Assembly (NCBI GenBank): GCA_034096865.1
Contig: JAWQFJ010001222.1
Span: 5,001-69,000 of the forward strand
DNA length: 64,000 nucleotides
Direction: 5' to 3'
Source of the DNA: Theodoxus fluviatilis
Lineage: Eukaryota > Mollusca > Gastropoda > Cycloneritida > Neritidae
Below are positions 24,271-59,320 of the stretch, in pieces; position 1 is the first letter of the stretch; each line of letters begins with the position of its first letter. The notes under the pieces were generated by a model that saw only the letters and a list, made by a program, of their open reading frames with translations, was not told the DNA's origin and made no database searches. The position numbers and the translations under genes were made by a program.

Positions 24271-27200
24271 TCTTGTTTAGATTTTTAAAAATAAAAACAA
24301 ACTCCATTAATACTCATTACATCAAACTTTCACAGGAAAAAAAGTAATCTGCAATATATAAGTAACTATTGTAAGTATTTCTGGTGGACCATATGTAATG
24401 CAAAGTTGTGTTAACAATGAAATGGACCATGCCTAGAGGTATGAAGATAAGGCTGATGCTTGGGTGTATGTTTGTATAGATGTGTGTGTGTGCATGTGCT
24501 TGTGTGTACATGTATGTGTGTGAACTGTCACGTGCACACATGTGTGTATGCATTTGTGTATACACTAAATGGTTTGGTAAGCGTGTGATATATGTTACTC
24601 CAGCAGGTAACATGGTGCCTACCTCCAGGATGGATGGATGCTTCAATCGGGAGTGAAGCTCCACCTCTTCCCTCACCCTGTGCAGGTAGCCCCTCTCCAC
24701 AATCAGTGTCCTCTCCATCTGACACACAGAGACCCAGGCACCATCATCACAGAGACCCAGGCACCATCATCACAGAGACCCAGGCACCATCATCACAGAG
24801 ACCCAGGCACCATCATCACAGATCAGTACACAGGACAGGAAAGAGTAAACCTTCCACACCTGAATGGATTTTGAATCATTTAAGTGTAAAGACACAAGGT
24901 CCAAATCTTGGCGAAAACTTGCTACTTCTCCAACCTTCAGTTGCATCATATTGTTCTAATCTCCAATGAACAACACCAAAATAGATAGCAAAGAATTTTT
25001 TTTTTAGCAAGACACACAAAGTGTGACAAAGGGGAAAAAGTTAAACATGCTAGTTTCAAATGAAAAAGAGTACAAGGGATAACTGGTAAATTAAATAGCT
25101 GTCACAAGTGAAAAAAAATCTGATTCTCATCACTCTGACACTGTGAACTGTACACTCACCATTTTGATGGCCACTTCCTGTTTGGTTCGTCTGGAAATGG
25201 CACGATACACTGAGGCAAACCCTCCGCGCCCCAGCAAGTTGTGTACCTCATAGTCCTGTAGGGAAAAAGACATGATTTAGTACCAAAATCATACAACGAT
25301 GGTATGAAAACAAACTGTATCTGTACCCTCATTGCTGCTATTTCATTCCTGTAGATGTCTATGAATCCACTCCAGTTGCTTTGTCATGGGATAGCCCAAG
25401 CAGGTAAATATGGCTATGAAAATTACAGTTCAAGATGGTAAAGGCCTGTCCTCTACCGCGGGCTGTACAATAGCATTGTAGTTATTGTACATGTATCAAT
25501 AAACTATTGAGTATTTATATTTACACAAATCAAAATTGTGTTTGAGGTTTGTGATTGGCCATTATTGAGATTGGCTCTCTAAGTGCTTCACATAAATAAA
25601 TATTTGAATTAAACACTTTACTGGTAGTGGTTTAAGTGGTTATATGTGCACGTCCACGATACTGGCAAAAATGGCGGAAATGCTGGTTGCCCTCACAAAA
25701 TTATGATTCCTAAAGTCTTAAAAGCTCCAGATGGGCATGATTTGTGATGATATAGCTTCATGAAATGTTTTTCTTAGAGTCTGCGTGTTTATATGTTTCA
25801 TTTCGGTACCATGAGGTTCACAAAAACGAAATAAAGGCACTGCTTGTGAACAAAATGGTGCCGGTAAGTGTGACATTAGGCGAGTGCAGATTTTGTTTGC
25901 TCGAGTTCTTCTTTGAGATGCATTCAAAAGGCGAATCTTTGGTGAAAATATGCATTTCCAACACCATATTTTTTACTCATGCTATTAAAAACTGGGTTTT
26001 TAGAAGAAAAGTAACAGTATTGGCCACTCAAAAAAGAGCAATGCGTTCGTTACTTTGGTTTCCGTCGCGCCATGGGAGAAGAAAAACAATTGAACAACAC
26101 ACAGAGTGGTAAAATTGCAGAAAACCAAAGTCATGATTGTGTTTCATTCATTTCACAATCGAAATAAATAAAAAGATAATGAATGCACATAGATAATACA
26201 CTGTGATAGAGCTTATCTCTGAAGTCGGTTCCGATCGTTTCCACCGGTAACTTACGTTTTCTACTCGTGTAGCAAACATGTCGCAAAATCATTTCTGCTT
26301 TAAACCACACAGGCAACCTTCACCTTGTCTTTCGGGCTTGTTTACACTGTTTGCGCATGTCTTCTGACCTTTACACGCTATTTTTGACCAATTAAAAGGC
26401 TTCGTTTCCGCTTGCTGCAGAAGTAACTTACGTCATGCTGCGCACATGGGTTGTTGCTTTCGGCGGTCCATCCGACTCATAATCTGGTTAATAACAATTT
26501 CTAGAATAGTTGAAATAATGCTCAAAGGACTTGTGTTGTGAAATAATGCCTCTTTTATTGATAATTCACTCAAATCGTGACCACAAGCATTCTCGGAAAT
26601 CCATCACCCAAGCTGGCCGCCATTGCTATTCACCATTGCTATTTTCCACCTGCCTGTCACACATTCATTTGCCAGTATTGTGGACGTGCACATATCTATT
26701 AGCTCCAAATAACCTCAACTTTGGCAAAGATCAATAAGAAATTTGCTGAGCTTTCATTCGCTACAGATACACCAAAAATATATGTCTTGGCACTGATGAG
26801 GTTCAGGTAACTGATTGATTCTGAAACATTTCCAGGTGAAAGTTGGCCTATTGCAAAATCCCAATTCACTTCATGTCTGGTACATCCAGATGAGAACACT
26901 GAACACTGCAATGGGCATGGTGTTCGTTCTTTTCCCGAGTTGAAAATAGTTAAAATACATAATTTACATCCTAAGTATGATGTTTAGGGTCTGTGATCTT
27001 CTGATCAGATTAGATGTAAATAAATTATACTTAGCAATATAGTGAGACTGCTGGAGTCGGCAGCTATTTAAGGTTACTTCAGTTTGACAACAAATTCAAC
27101 AACAAATGTGATTAAGTACAATTTCTTGGGATCAACCTCCCTAATCATTTCAGCACACATGGCCAGGAATCAAAGTTTACATGTGTCTGAGATCACTGAT

Positions 27201-28266
27201 TCATTTACATTCAATGATTCATCTGAAGTGAAGTGTATCACAGTGGTACCGTAAAGGTAACATACAACTTATTATATCATTCAGAGTAAGACAAAAATGA
27301 CCATAAGGTGGCATCAAACTTCTTATCATCCAAAGGCATACATTGCTTCAAAATAGGAGCAGTTGTAACACTAACACTAGTAACAGCATTGATTAGAACG
27401 GTAATTCCAAAGAGGTATCAGATTCAGATGAACAGAAATGTGCAACACCAGCACAATCCTACAAACTGACAGATATGGTTTTGGTCCAGAGAATGGAGAT
27501 CAGAAAAGAGGGGATAGGTATTAATTATAGAGTGTAGAGTGAGAAGAATAGCTCGACCTCGAGAGCTTGAAGTGGCGCTGAAGAAAAAAAGGTTACATGC
27601 CAGGTAACCACTATAAATTATATAATAATCATCATAATCGCCAACGCCGACAAGACTAGAATGTTTCATAAAAGCTCAAAACGTAGTGGTTGTGAAGGCA
27701 ATAAAATATTATGGTTGCGAGGGCACGATCTAAGACTAAGTAAGAGTCTCAGACGACATGAAATCGGACATGCCACAGAAAATGATTGATATCATCACAC
27801 AACTCACCTTCACCATAAAGACCATGCCCTGCATAGTAACCCACACGTCGCAACGATCTCTGACATCAGTTTCCCCCAAATCTCGGCACATTTCATTTCT
27901 GTTCCATGACTGAATCAGTACATTGTCGAGGCAGTAATATCAAGCTTGGTCGGTGCTAAATGATCGACAACAAAATGAATCATTTGAGTGTGATCTCTCT
28001 CAGATCCAAGTTAAAATTTTTACACAATGTACAGGATTCTTCAGTATCTGCGACTTAAATAATATCTTCCGCAGAACTTAAGACGGGATGTAATGAAAAC
28101 ATCGAGGAAAACAGCTTCGTACACATGCCGAGGCTCCGCAGAGACCACTGCCAAGACCCACGCCTCGAAAAGAGCAGGATTGGACTTGTACACGAACACA
28201 CAACATGCTACCTATCGCTGAATTACAGCTTCCTTACGTCAAACTTACTTCTTTTGAGCTACCCAT
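7085..28266 (-). CDS. PLK4: Polo-like kinase 4 (SAK/PLK4), whole gene, 20 coding exons
   Basis: Ser/Thr kinase that starts centriole duplication at the centrosome by phosphorylating STIL/Ana2. Coding exons in transcript order: 28266-28249, 25255-25160, 24718-24623, 24024-23913, 23240-23128, 21945-21857, 19659-19427, 18586-18522, 18185-17893, 17356-17092, 16717-16451, 15905-15708, 15310-15206, 14579-14324, 13625-13489, 13122-13025, 12386-12278, 8348-8058, 7705-7599, 7214-7085. They total 3078 nt and 1025 residues (human is 970), and every phase joins. Visible features: glycine loop GRGGFASV (15-22), catalytic Lys37, alpha-C Glu56, HRD Asp131, DFG Asp149, activation-loop Thr165, DSGQGT degron (281-286), cryptic polo boxes (about 590-810) and polo box 3 (about 935-1015). 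The long 5' introns hold transposons. Exon 1 is tiny and is the least certain part. Confidence 0.95.
7599..7705 (-). CDS. PLK4: PLK4 exon 19: polo box 3
   Basis: Residues 948-982 and most of 983: [18 protein letters not shown], homologous to human AVWVQFNDGSQLVV. Acceptor CTGCAG, donor GTAAGA. Confidence 0.95.
8058..8348 (-). CDS. PLK4: PLK4 exon 18: linker and start of polo box 3
   Basis: Residues 851-947, Ser/Thr/Gln-rich, ending [11 protein letters not shown], which matches vertebrate VFVKNVGWATQ at the start of polo box 3. Acceptor TTTCCAG, donor GTGGGT. Confidence 0.9.
8551..8581 (+). repeat. 31-bp palindromic motif, left copy
   Basis: CCTCCAGGTTTACTGGAGG is an inverted repeat of seven paired bases. 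It is followed by TCCTCACAGCT. A near-identical direct copy lies at 11709-11739, on the other side of the fold-back element. Confidence 0.8.
8588..8816. repeat. (TG)n microsatellite, ~230 bp
   Basis: TG/CA repeat with CG and TC interruptions in the first half and pure TG in the second. Alternating purine-pyrimidine sequence of this length can adopt Z-DNA. It lies in PLK4 intron 17. Confidence 0.97.
8826..11429. mobile_element. 2.6-kb fold-back element in PLK4 intron 17
   Basis: The left arm (8826-9608) and right arm (10848-11429) are inverted copies of each other, almost identical over most of their length. They enclose a 1.24-kb unique loop. The arms run from AGACCGCAGGG to GAGCTTTTTCTGAACTCATC and back. 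Both arms carry CAGTGGATCGTGGAATCC followed by TTATTGTGAAC, and the loop carries a related word at about 10373 (CAGTGGAGTCCACTTATAGT). These resemble Tigger/pogo-type terminal repeats, so a Tc1/mariner relative is my guess for the class. No transposase is visible. Confidence 0.8.
9043..9251. mobile_element. 209-bp MITE nested in the left fold-back arm
   Basis: Starts ACAGGAGTTACTTCCCGTGA and ends with the inverse complement (23-bp terminal inverted repeats). The right arm of the fold-back element lacks it: there ACAGGAG runs straight into CAAAGACC. It is therefore a filled versus empty (or excised) site within one molecule. Confidence 0.85.
11709..11739 (+). repeat. 31-bp palindromic motif, right copy
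   Basis: Direct copy of the motif at 8551-8581, with one mismatch that breaks the palindrome (CTGAAGG instead of CTGGAGG). Confidence 0.8.
11741..12016 (+). mobile_element. tRNA-derived SINE cluster
   Basis: An A-box-like word (TTAGCTCACTCGGTAGCGCG, 11747-11766) is followed by a B box (GGGTTCGAATCC, 11819-11830) and a T-run, as expected of a tRNA-derived SINE head. Two further B-box words, GGGTTCGAACC (about 11922) and GGGTTCGAACCC (about 11969), follow. The last is followed by a (TTG)n tail ending near 12006. The cluster looks like three truncated SINE pieces in tandem. No folded functional tRNA is present because the boxes are too far apart. Confidence 0.8.
12278..12386 (-). CDS. PLK4: PLK4 exon 17: Ser-rich linker
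   Basis: End of residue 814 and 815-850, [20 protein letters not shown] onward. Low complexity. Donor GTAGGG keeps phase 0. The next intron is 3.9 kb and holds the fold-back element and SINE cluster. Confidence 0.82.
13025..13122 (-). CDS. PLK4: PLK4 exon 16: end of cryptic polo box
   Basis: Residues 782-813 and most of 814: [16 protein letters not shown], six serines, then [11 protein letters not shown], matching the human ICLALESIISEEER...FFPIIIGR block. The acceptor is CCCTGTAG. Confidence 0.9.
13489..13625 (-). CDS. PLK4: PLK4 exon 15: cryptic polo box 2
   Basis: Residue 736 and 737-781: [20 protein letters not shown] through ELLDFVKQ. Homologous to the human YDGVKIHKTEDFIQVIEKTG block. 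Donor GTAAAG. Confidence 0.92.
13733..13880 (+). repeat. CATC-tailed short repeat, diverged copy
   Basis: Member of a ~200-bp dispersed family recognised by GCCTATCAGCCTTTGTAGGC and a downstream GGGAGTCACGGTAGGTC word. It is strongly diverged here and lies in PLK4 intron 14. Confidence 0.65.
14324..14579 (-). CDS. PLK4: PLK4 exon 14: cryptic polo boxes 1-2
   Basis: Residues 651-735. Contains the strongly conserved [20 protein letters not shown] and [21 protein letters not shown] 28-bp hairpin minisatellite lies in the intron 37 bp upstream of the exon. Confidence 0.96.
14616..14765. repeat. 28-bp minisatellite, ~5.4 units
   Basis: Tandem TGTTGCTGGGACAGCAAGCA-type units of 28 bp, nearly identical. 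Each unit contains TGTTGCT and its inverse AGCAACA and so could fold into a hairpin. It lies in PLK4 intron 13, 37 bp before exon 14 in transcript sense. Confidence 0.95.
15206..15310 (-). CDS. PLK4: PLK4 exon 13: cryptic polo box 1
   Basis: Residues 616-650, [20 protein letters not shown] onward, homologous to the human ILDSGEVCLEL segment. Acceptor TTTGCAG, donor GTATGC. Confidence 0.94.
15708..15905 (-). CDS. PLK4: PLK4 exon 12: start of cryptic polo-box region
   Basis: Residues 550-615. Contains a Gly/Glu/Ser insert and then [17 protein letters not shown], which aligns closely with the start of the vertebrate PLK4 cryptic polo box. Donor GTGAGT. Confidence 0.93.
16089..16149. repeat. (GAT)n microsatellite
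   Basis: About 20 perfect GAT/ATG units, followed by a TG/CA-rich tract to about 16215. It is in PLK4 intron 11. Confidence 0.97.
16451..16717 (-). CDS. PLK4: PLK4 exon 11: linker
   Basis: Residues 461-549, Ser/Thr/Gln-rich. It ends [16 protein letters not shown], just before the first cryptic polo box. Acceptor TTCTTCAG, donor GTAAAG. Confidence 0.87.
17092..17356 (-). CDS. PLK4: PLK4 exon 10: linker with glycine-rich stretch
   Basis: Residue 372 and 373-460. Contains [12 protein letters not shown] and then a Gly-rich segment (GGGGW, GGGE). No known fold; part of the poorly conserved linker. Acceptor TTTGCAG, donor GTAGGG. Confidence 0.88.
17893..18185 (-). CDS. PLK4: PLK4 exon 9: phosphodegron and linker
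   Basis: Residues 275-371, low-complexity linker rich in Ser, Pro and Gly. It begins [21 protein letters not shown] at 281-286 fits the DSGxx(S/T) degron bound by beta-TrCP/Slimb after PLK4 trans-autophosphorylation, at nearly the same residue number as in human PLK4. Confidence 0.92.
18522..18586 (-). CDS. PLK4: PLK4 exon 8: end of kinase domain
   Basis: Residue 253 and 254-274: [20 protein letters not shown] then HK. The VLxHPF signature closes the kinase fold. Donor GTGGGC. Confidence 0.92.
19427..19659 (-). CDS. PLK4: PLK4 exon 7: kinase C-lobe
   Basis: Completes residue 175, then 176-252: [19 protein letters not shown], the F-helix Asp-Leu-Trp-Ser block, and [17 protein letters not shown]. 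It ends at NPEERLSPH. Acceptor GACAG, donor GTAAGT. Confidence 0.96.
19978..21724. mobile_element. TA-flanked DNA transposon (pogo/Tigger-like), 1.75 kb
   Basis: Begins CAGTAAAACCTCTATTTT and ends with the inverse, AAAATAGAGGTTTTACTG. It is flanked by TA on both sides (19976-19977 and 21725-21726). A TA target duplication and CAG-starting inverted repeats fit the Tc1/mariner superfamily, pogo/Tigger branch. A second subterminal copy of the GAGG-AAGTC-TTTAAGAGAGG word occurs near the right end. No transposase frame is visible, so it is non-autonomous. It sits in PLK4 intron 6 and contains a later insertion (20299-20814). Confidence 0.88.
20299..20814. mobile_element. 516-bp transposon with CAGACCTGCC ends, nested
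   Basis: Inverted repeats CAGACCTGCCTAC / GTAGGCAGGTCTG are flanked by the 6-bp direct repeat CAAATG (20293-20298 and 20815-20820). The end regions contain many ATCGGGAG words. The centre holds tandem ~50-bp units (GCTCGGAGCTCAGCCGAAAC type), each followed by a run of G, or in one unit by (TG)n. There is no coding capacity. It lies inside the 19978-21724 element and so inserted later. Confidence 0.85.
21857..21945 (-). CDS. PLK4: PLK4 exon 6: DFG and activation loop
   Basis: Residues 146-174 and two bases of 175: [11 protein letters not shown] onward to [16 protein letters not shown] Asp149 and activation-loop Thr165 are present. The usual Ser before Pro-Glu in the APE-type motif is Pro here. 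Confidence 0.96.
22412..22799. mobile_element. 388-bp transposon with CAGACCTGCC ends
   Basis: Inverted repeats CAGACCTGCCAA / TTGGCAGGTCTG are flanked by the 6-bp direct repeat ATCAAT (22406-22411 and 22800-22805). The interior has two ~60-bp units (AAGGCGGCGTGATAAGCTG) that end in G-runs, the longest about 35 G, plus GCGTAGCA-like words near the ends. Same family as the element at 20299-20814; it is in PLK4 intron 5. Confidence 0.85.
23128..23240 (-). CDS. PLK4: PLK4 exon 5: catalytic loop
   Basis: Residues 108-145 with [19 protein letters not shown], containing the HRDxxxxN catalytic loop (Asp131, Asn136). The preceding intron is only 672 bp and consists largely of three microsatellites. 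Confidence 0.96.
23330..23403. repeat. (CA)n microsatellite
   Basis: About 36 CA units with one TA interruption. In the PLK4 transcript this is (UG)n, ending 90 bp before exon 5. Confidence 0.97.
23424..23567. repeat. (GGAT)n microsatellite
   Basis: About 35 tetranucleotide units with two early and one late interruption. It is in PLK4 intron 4. Confidence 0.97.
23670..23753. repeat. (GA)n microsatellite
   Basis: About 41 perfect units. A further short GA run follows at 23776-23791. It is in PLK4 intron 4. Confidence 0.97.
23913..24024 (-). CDS. PLK4: PLK4 exon 4: hinge region
   Basis: Residues 71-107 and the first base of 108: [20 protein letters not shown] and on to [17 protein letters not shown]. 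This is the hinge and start of the C-lobe (NYVYLVxE and GEM are typical of PLK4). Acceptor CTGCAG, donor GTGAGC. Confidence 0.95.
24225..24266. repeat. (CA)n microsatellite
   Basis: About 20 CA units in PLK4 intron 3. Confidence 0.95.
24623..24718 (-). CDS. PLK4: PLK4 exon 3: alpha-C helix
   Basis: Residues 39-70, including [19 protein letters not shown], which aligns with vertebrate and fly PLK4 (RLKHPS). Glu56 is the expected salt-bridge partner of Lys37. A 23-bp minisatellite abuts the acceptor. Confidence 0.95.
24725..24820. repeat. 23-bp minisatellite at a splice acceptor
   Basis: Four near-perfect copies of CACAGAGACCCAGGCACCAT+CAT. On the minus strand the array runs to within 6 bases of the acceptor of PLK4 exon 3, so it supplies the polypyrimidine and branch-point region. 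Confidence 0.95.
25160..25255 (-). CDS. PLK4: PLK4 exon 2: glycine-rich loop and VAIK lysine
   Basis: Residues 7-38, [19 protein letters not shown] onward, ending VAIKM. It contains the ATP-binding loop GxGxFxxV and the catalytic Lys37. Acceptor CCCTACAG, donor GTGAGT. Confidence 0.95.
25642..26695. mobile_element. Probable ~1.05-kb element with 27-bp inverted ends
   Basis: ATATGTGCACGTCCACGATA continues to GGCAAA (25642-25668) and is repeated inverted at 26668-26695 with one mismatch. The interior is AT-rich and has no coding capacity that I recognise. It lies in PLK4 intron 1. Target duplication not resolved. Confidence 0.6.
28249..28266 (-). CDS. PLK4: PLK4 exon 1 (start codon, 6 residues)
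   Basis: ATG followed by codons for MGSSKE, then a GTAAGT donor (28248-28243). It supplies the Glu that precedes Asp-Tyr-Glu-Val in the fly and vertebrate proteins, which is why I prefer it. A rival first exon at 27834-27808 ([15 protein letters not shown] donor) is in the same phase but lacks that Glu. Confidence 0.6.
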
Positions 28267-28633
28267 GGTGTAGATGTCCACCACTAAGATGTGGCCCCCT
28301 ACTTGATTACTTCTCTGAGTGTTTTGATTGCCCAGAAATTGAGTAAATCATCTTTTATTTTCATGTTGTAGGCAATCCGCTATTTTAAACGTTGAAGAAC
28401 GCGCCTTCTGTCTCGCGTCATCATAGCCTCGCACCCAGGATAGAATTATTTTTATCATATCCAGTATTCATCATATAAAAAAGACATGTGTATCGTACTC
28501 AGAAACACTTTCTCACCATATACTTCCCGAATTAAGGCATCTATCTTTACATATGTTTTTAAACATATTGACCAACCAATAGAAGGCGTTTCATTCATTA
28601 ATTATAAGTCTGGCGGCGGAAGGCCGAGTCACT

Positions 28634-28639
28634 CACGTG
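28634..28639. promoter_or_regulatory. E-box CACGTG
   Basis: Perfect palindromic E-box immediately upstream of the heat-shock element. bHLH-zip factors of the Myc/Max/USF type bind this word. Function inferred from position. Confidence 0.45.
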
Positions 28640-28641
28640 TG

Positions 28642-28654
28642 TTCTAGAAATTTC
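28642..28654 (+). promoter_or_regulatory. Heat-shock element (three units)
   Basis: TTCTAGAAATTTC reads TTC-nn-GAA-nn-TTC, the canonical three-unit HSF1 site. It is 153 bp before the HSPA4 ATG and 376 bp before the PLK4 ATG. Heat induction of HSPA4 by HSF1 is known in animals, so the site fits. Confidence 0.8.
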
Positions 28655-28663
28655 ATTTAGTTC

Positions 28664-28671
28664 GAACATTC
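28664..28671 (+). promoter_or_regulatory. Two-unit heat-shock element
   Basis: GAACATTC reads GAA-nn-TTC, ten bases after the three-unit element. It could extend cooperative HSF binding. Confidence 0.55.
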
Positions 28672-28791
28672 TGGGCCAGCTCCAGTCTAATTCGAACATA
28701 ATTAAGGAGAGTTTGTTTCCTACAGGAATTCCCAAAAGCATCATAGTGAAGGTATCGACGAAATACTCATTTTGAACTGGTGTAAAATTGA

Positions 28792-55812
<27,021 letters not shown>

Positions 55813-56516
55813 TACTTGCACTTGTATAGAGACCTGCTTTTACCCATATCCGTGGGGCTGTGCTGGACCAACTGCATCCAATGAGAGTACAAGACGTGAG
55901 CGAGGACATGCAGATTTCTAGTCCAGCCCTATGTTGAAGTGTCTGATTATTTGTCAACAAAGAACAGTTTATAAGTTTACTTTTGACTTTTTACAGAATT
56001 TTTTTCCCCCCTTTATGACCTTGCATTGATGATGTCCATGTCTGTTGATCGAAAAGCATTTTTGAGTGGTGGCGCCTGCCTATCAGCCTGCATATCAGCC
56101 TGCCTGGCAAATGGAAAGATGTGGGTTGACTTGTCACGAATGCAGGCTGTTTGTGGCTGAAGGTAGGTGGCATCTCATTGCATGAGGTTTCATTATCCAT
56201 CCAACATGGTGTGCATGGGTGACAGGTTCAGTGTGCCCTAAGAAACCATCTGGAAGGAAAGGCAAAATGAGGTTTTGAGGGCAGAGACTTCTTGGTATGC
56301 CGATTTCCCCATTTTTCATCCTTGTTCATTTCTTAAGGCTGGACTGAGTTTACAACAGGCTTGTTGCACTGAACACAGACATGTGGTAATGGTTTTTGCA
56401 CTGTCTGCTTGTCACACACAATTGTCTTCTTCCTATTGTCATCATTGTTTGTTTTGTTGGGTTGCCTGAGAAATTGAATGCTTGCAGCTTGTGAATCTGT
56501 TTTGCCAGAGGGAGGA

Positions 56517-56522
56517 ATAAAA
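56517..56522 (+). terminator. Alternative poly(A) signal, HSPA4
   Basis: AATAAA, 705 bp past the stop codon. Confidence 0.35.
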
Positions 56523-57817
56523 TTATACTGTATTTTGATGCCATTCCTACACTTACTGGCTCAAAGAAAAGTTTCCCCCCTTTTTTTCCTTCTCTTCCAG
56601 TGGCTTGAGAGCTCGCTAACATTTTCCCCTTTGATAAGTGATAGTTTATTAGAAGTATTTTCACTTCTTCACCGTTATTAACTGAATAGTATTATTTGTT
56701 ATTACCTTTTTTTCTTTCATTTTGTGATAAAAAAAACTGGAAGAAACACAAAACTTGACTTCAAATTCTATGTTTAGAAGGCAAGGCAATCCTATGTTTT
56801 TCTCTCATTATGTTGAGAAGAATACTCCTGCCTCATGTACTGTTCATATTCTGATTTTCCCCCCAATGTTTAATAAGTTGTATTAGATACAGTTAATTAG
56901 AAATGTTGTCAGGAGCTGATGAAATGGTGTGATAGTTTCATATTTTCATGATTTTGTTTTGTGTCGATGGCTAGGTGGAGACTTCCTCCATATTGCAATT
57001 GCTGGTTTGTAATGCATCATTGCGTGGCATTACTAAGATCAGTGCAGTAGGTGTAGGGAAACGGAGCTAGCTAGCCCTGCCTCCACATTGCTGGACACTC
57101 GTTCTCCAGAATCCAATGCCCTGAACAACCACCAAGTTGTCCATCTGGAAGTAACCAGAGTACGTGTGCAGTTCACCATAAGTAGAATAGTATTGCAGTC
57201 ACCCAGTTGGGATCATCTGTGGTTATGGCAGTCAACCAGTTAGGATTTTGGGTAGCCGTGACTACTGGGTTATTGGCTGCATGTTTCAAAAGAAGGCCTG
57301 TGATCACAATATTTGGGCTGGATTGCAAAATTGCTAGGGGAGATTTCCATTTCTCTGTTCAAATATAGTTGGGCTTGCTGTCTGTACTTATACACTGCCT
57401 CATGTACACATTTCACAACTATGTCTAATGGATGAGTTGATAAGCTGGTCACTGTAAATACCTGCATTTGTGTATCTTCCCCTTTCATTCTAATATGCCC
57501 CGAAAGCCAGTTCAACAACAAAATGTTCAGTACCCTAGCTATTAACAATTTTTATGAATTTTGTTCTGCAGAACCACACAATGTCAGTAAATATTGTCGT
57601 ACCTTGTGGTCAGCAATAGACCTCTCTGGAAGTTGTGCCGTCATTGTGTTGGACCACCCCTAAATGCAGATGCAGTTTTCAAAATATATTCCTTATTCTC
57701 AAGGATGTATGGAAGGTGTCTGTACACTGAATGCTTGGTTTCTTCCAGAAGACTAATACTTTATTGAATGAGACAGGGCAAGTGTAACATTTACATAGAC
57801 GCCACATTAATATATAT

Positions 57818-57823
57818 AATAAA
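57818..57823 (+). terminator. Likely distal poly(A) signal, HSPA4
   Basis: AATAAA followed by a GT-rich stretch (GAGTGTGTGTTCACTCTGTT) about 15-35 bases downstream, as expected of a metazoan cleavage site. Confidence 0.6.
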
Positions 57824-58136
57824 ATTTGTCTTCTGAGTGTGTGTTCACTCTGTTGACTTGATATTAGTTTGTTACTTAAAACAAGTGCAGAGCATGCTGA
57901 AATTGTTTATGACACCCTGTTTGACTAGATTGAATCTCTGAATCATGAGATTCGGTGTAATTTTTGCTCTGCACATTCGCGGAAGTGAACACACGTTGAC
58001 ATGTTGCCCTCCATGAGCGAAATGGGGGAGAAAACGATAAGCGCTTTTGCGAGTCGAAATGTTTTCTTCCAAAATAGAGAAAGATATTTTCTGCCGTTTT
58101 AATAATAGCACAATATCTTTCTCAACCACAAATTCT

Positions 58137-58155
58137 GAACCGACCAGGTCGGTTC
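58137..58155. repeat. Perfect 19-bp palindrome between convergent genes
   Basis: GAACCGACC-A-GGTCGGTTC. A decayed copy (GAACTGACC-A-GATCGGTTC) follows at about 58179-58197. It lies between the poly(A) signals of HSPA4 and OGT. Confidence 0.85.
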
Positions 58156-58253
58156 AAGGAACCTGGCAATGGTTTTTGAACTGACCAGATCGGTTCATGG
58201 CACTTGGTTAAAAAACTAAATTTAACATAACACAAATCGATGGGGAATAACAT

Positions 58254-58259
58254 TTTATT
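58254..58259 (-). terminator. Candidate poly(A) signal, OGT
   Basis: AATAAA on the minus strand, 1.06 kb past the OGT stop codon. Confidence 0.45.
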
Positions 58260-59320
58260 GTTTTCCCACAAGATCCACTATGATTTTAAAAGGTCACACA
58301 TGCACAAGTGAGGCTATGTATAAATGTGGTTTAAGAAGTTCCTCTCGACCCAATCGTCAATTCCTAATCTATACTTGCTTCAAGTTTAACATCAAATACT
58401 TATCCTACATAAAACCAGTCGAACAGAGTAACAAAAGTAACCGGGTTATGGAACACGCAGAATTACCAACTATGTACAAGTTAAATTAAGGAACCACAAG
58501 AGTTTAATGAATCCATCCAATTCAAAAGAGCACAGAGCATGCAAGAGGTTTACAAGTTGCACTGTGAATAGACTACGTGCCAACAGCTTTGGGCAAACAT
58601 GTACCACACAGTGGTTGGTGCCTTCAGCTACTAAAGACAGATCCCTCAACCACAACTGGGTCATCCTGCCCAAGGCAATTGTGCCTCATACACAAGAAGT
58701 ACATGTTGAATCGATGAATGCATATCTGAACAACCTAGCTCTCCAGAAAATACAACCCAATACTTCGAACTACCTAAGGATGAAACATGAAATTTTGCTA
58801 GGGGGTCGGGGGTTGGGGAGAAAAAGAAGGTGAAGTATGAATACCTCATCAAATGAAATAGAACTGACAATACTTACAAGTGATTGGACACTTTCATAAC
58901 ATTCCATTGCAAACAGCCAAGTGACAAAATACAAGTATGGCAGTAAATGACAAATTCTATTCACAGTATAATATATCAGTCATCCTGATGAGTGAAATTA
59001 AAGTTTTCACCTCCACAGAACATCCACCACATCAGGGGTGAACATCAGTTGCACCATGCAAACTATTCTGCCAACATACAGTAAGTGGCATACTACTACA
59101 CCAACCACGCAACCTTTTTCTTATCCCAAATTTGATTTCTTCATACGCAGGGCAGTTTTCTGCAAGTACATCCTATCTCAAAGCATGAAAAGTTTTTTCA
59201 ACATCCGAATTCTCTAGAATCATTGCATCAGCGACAGGCAGGCATCCTTAGAATGCCAAAAGCACAACTAACGTCTGCACACAAGGTGATGGCAAGCACA
59301 AGACTAGGCAATGCAGCTGT
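58260..59320 (-). other. OGT 3' UTR (inferred)
   Basis: Between the OGT stop codon and the candidate poly(A) signal. No exon or repeat is recognised. Confidence 0.5.

Larger units (their letters stand above)
55813..57823 (+). other. HSPA4 3' UTR (inferred)
   Basis: No exon is seen. An upstream AATAAA at 56517-56522 would give a 0.7-kb UTR, and the one at 57818-57823 a 2.0-kb UTR. Confidence 0.6.
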
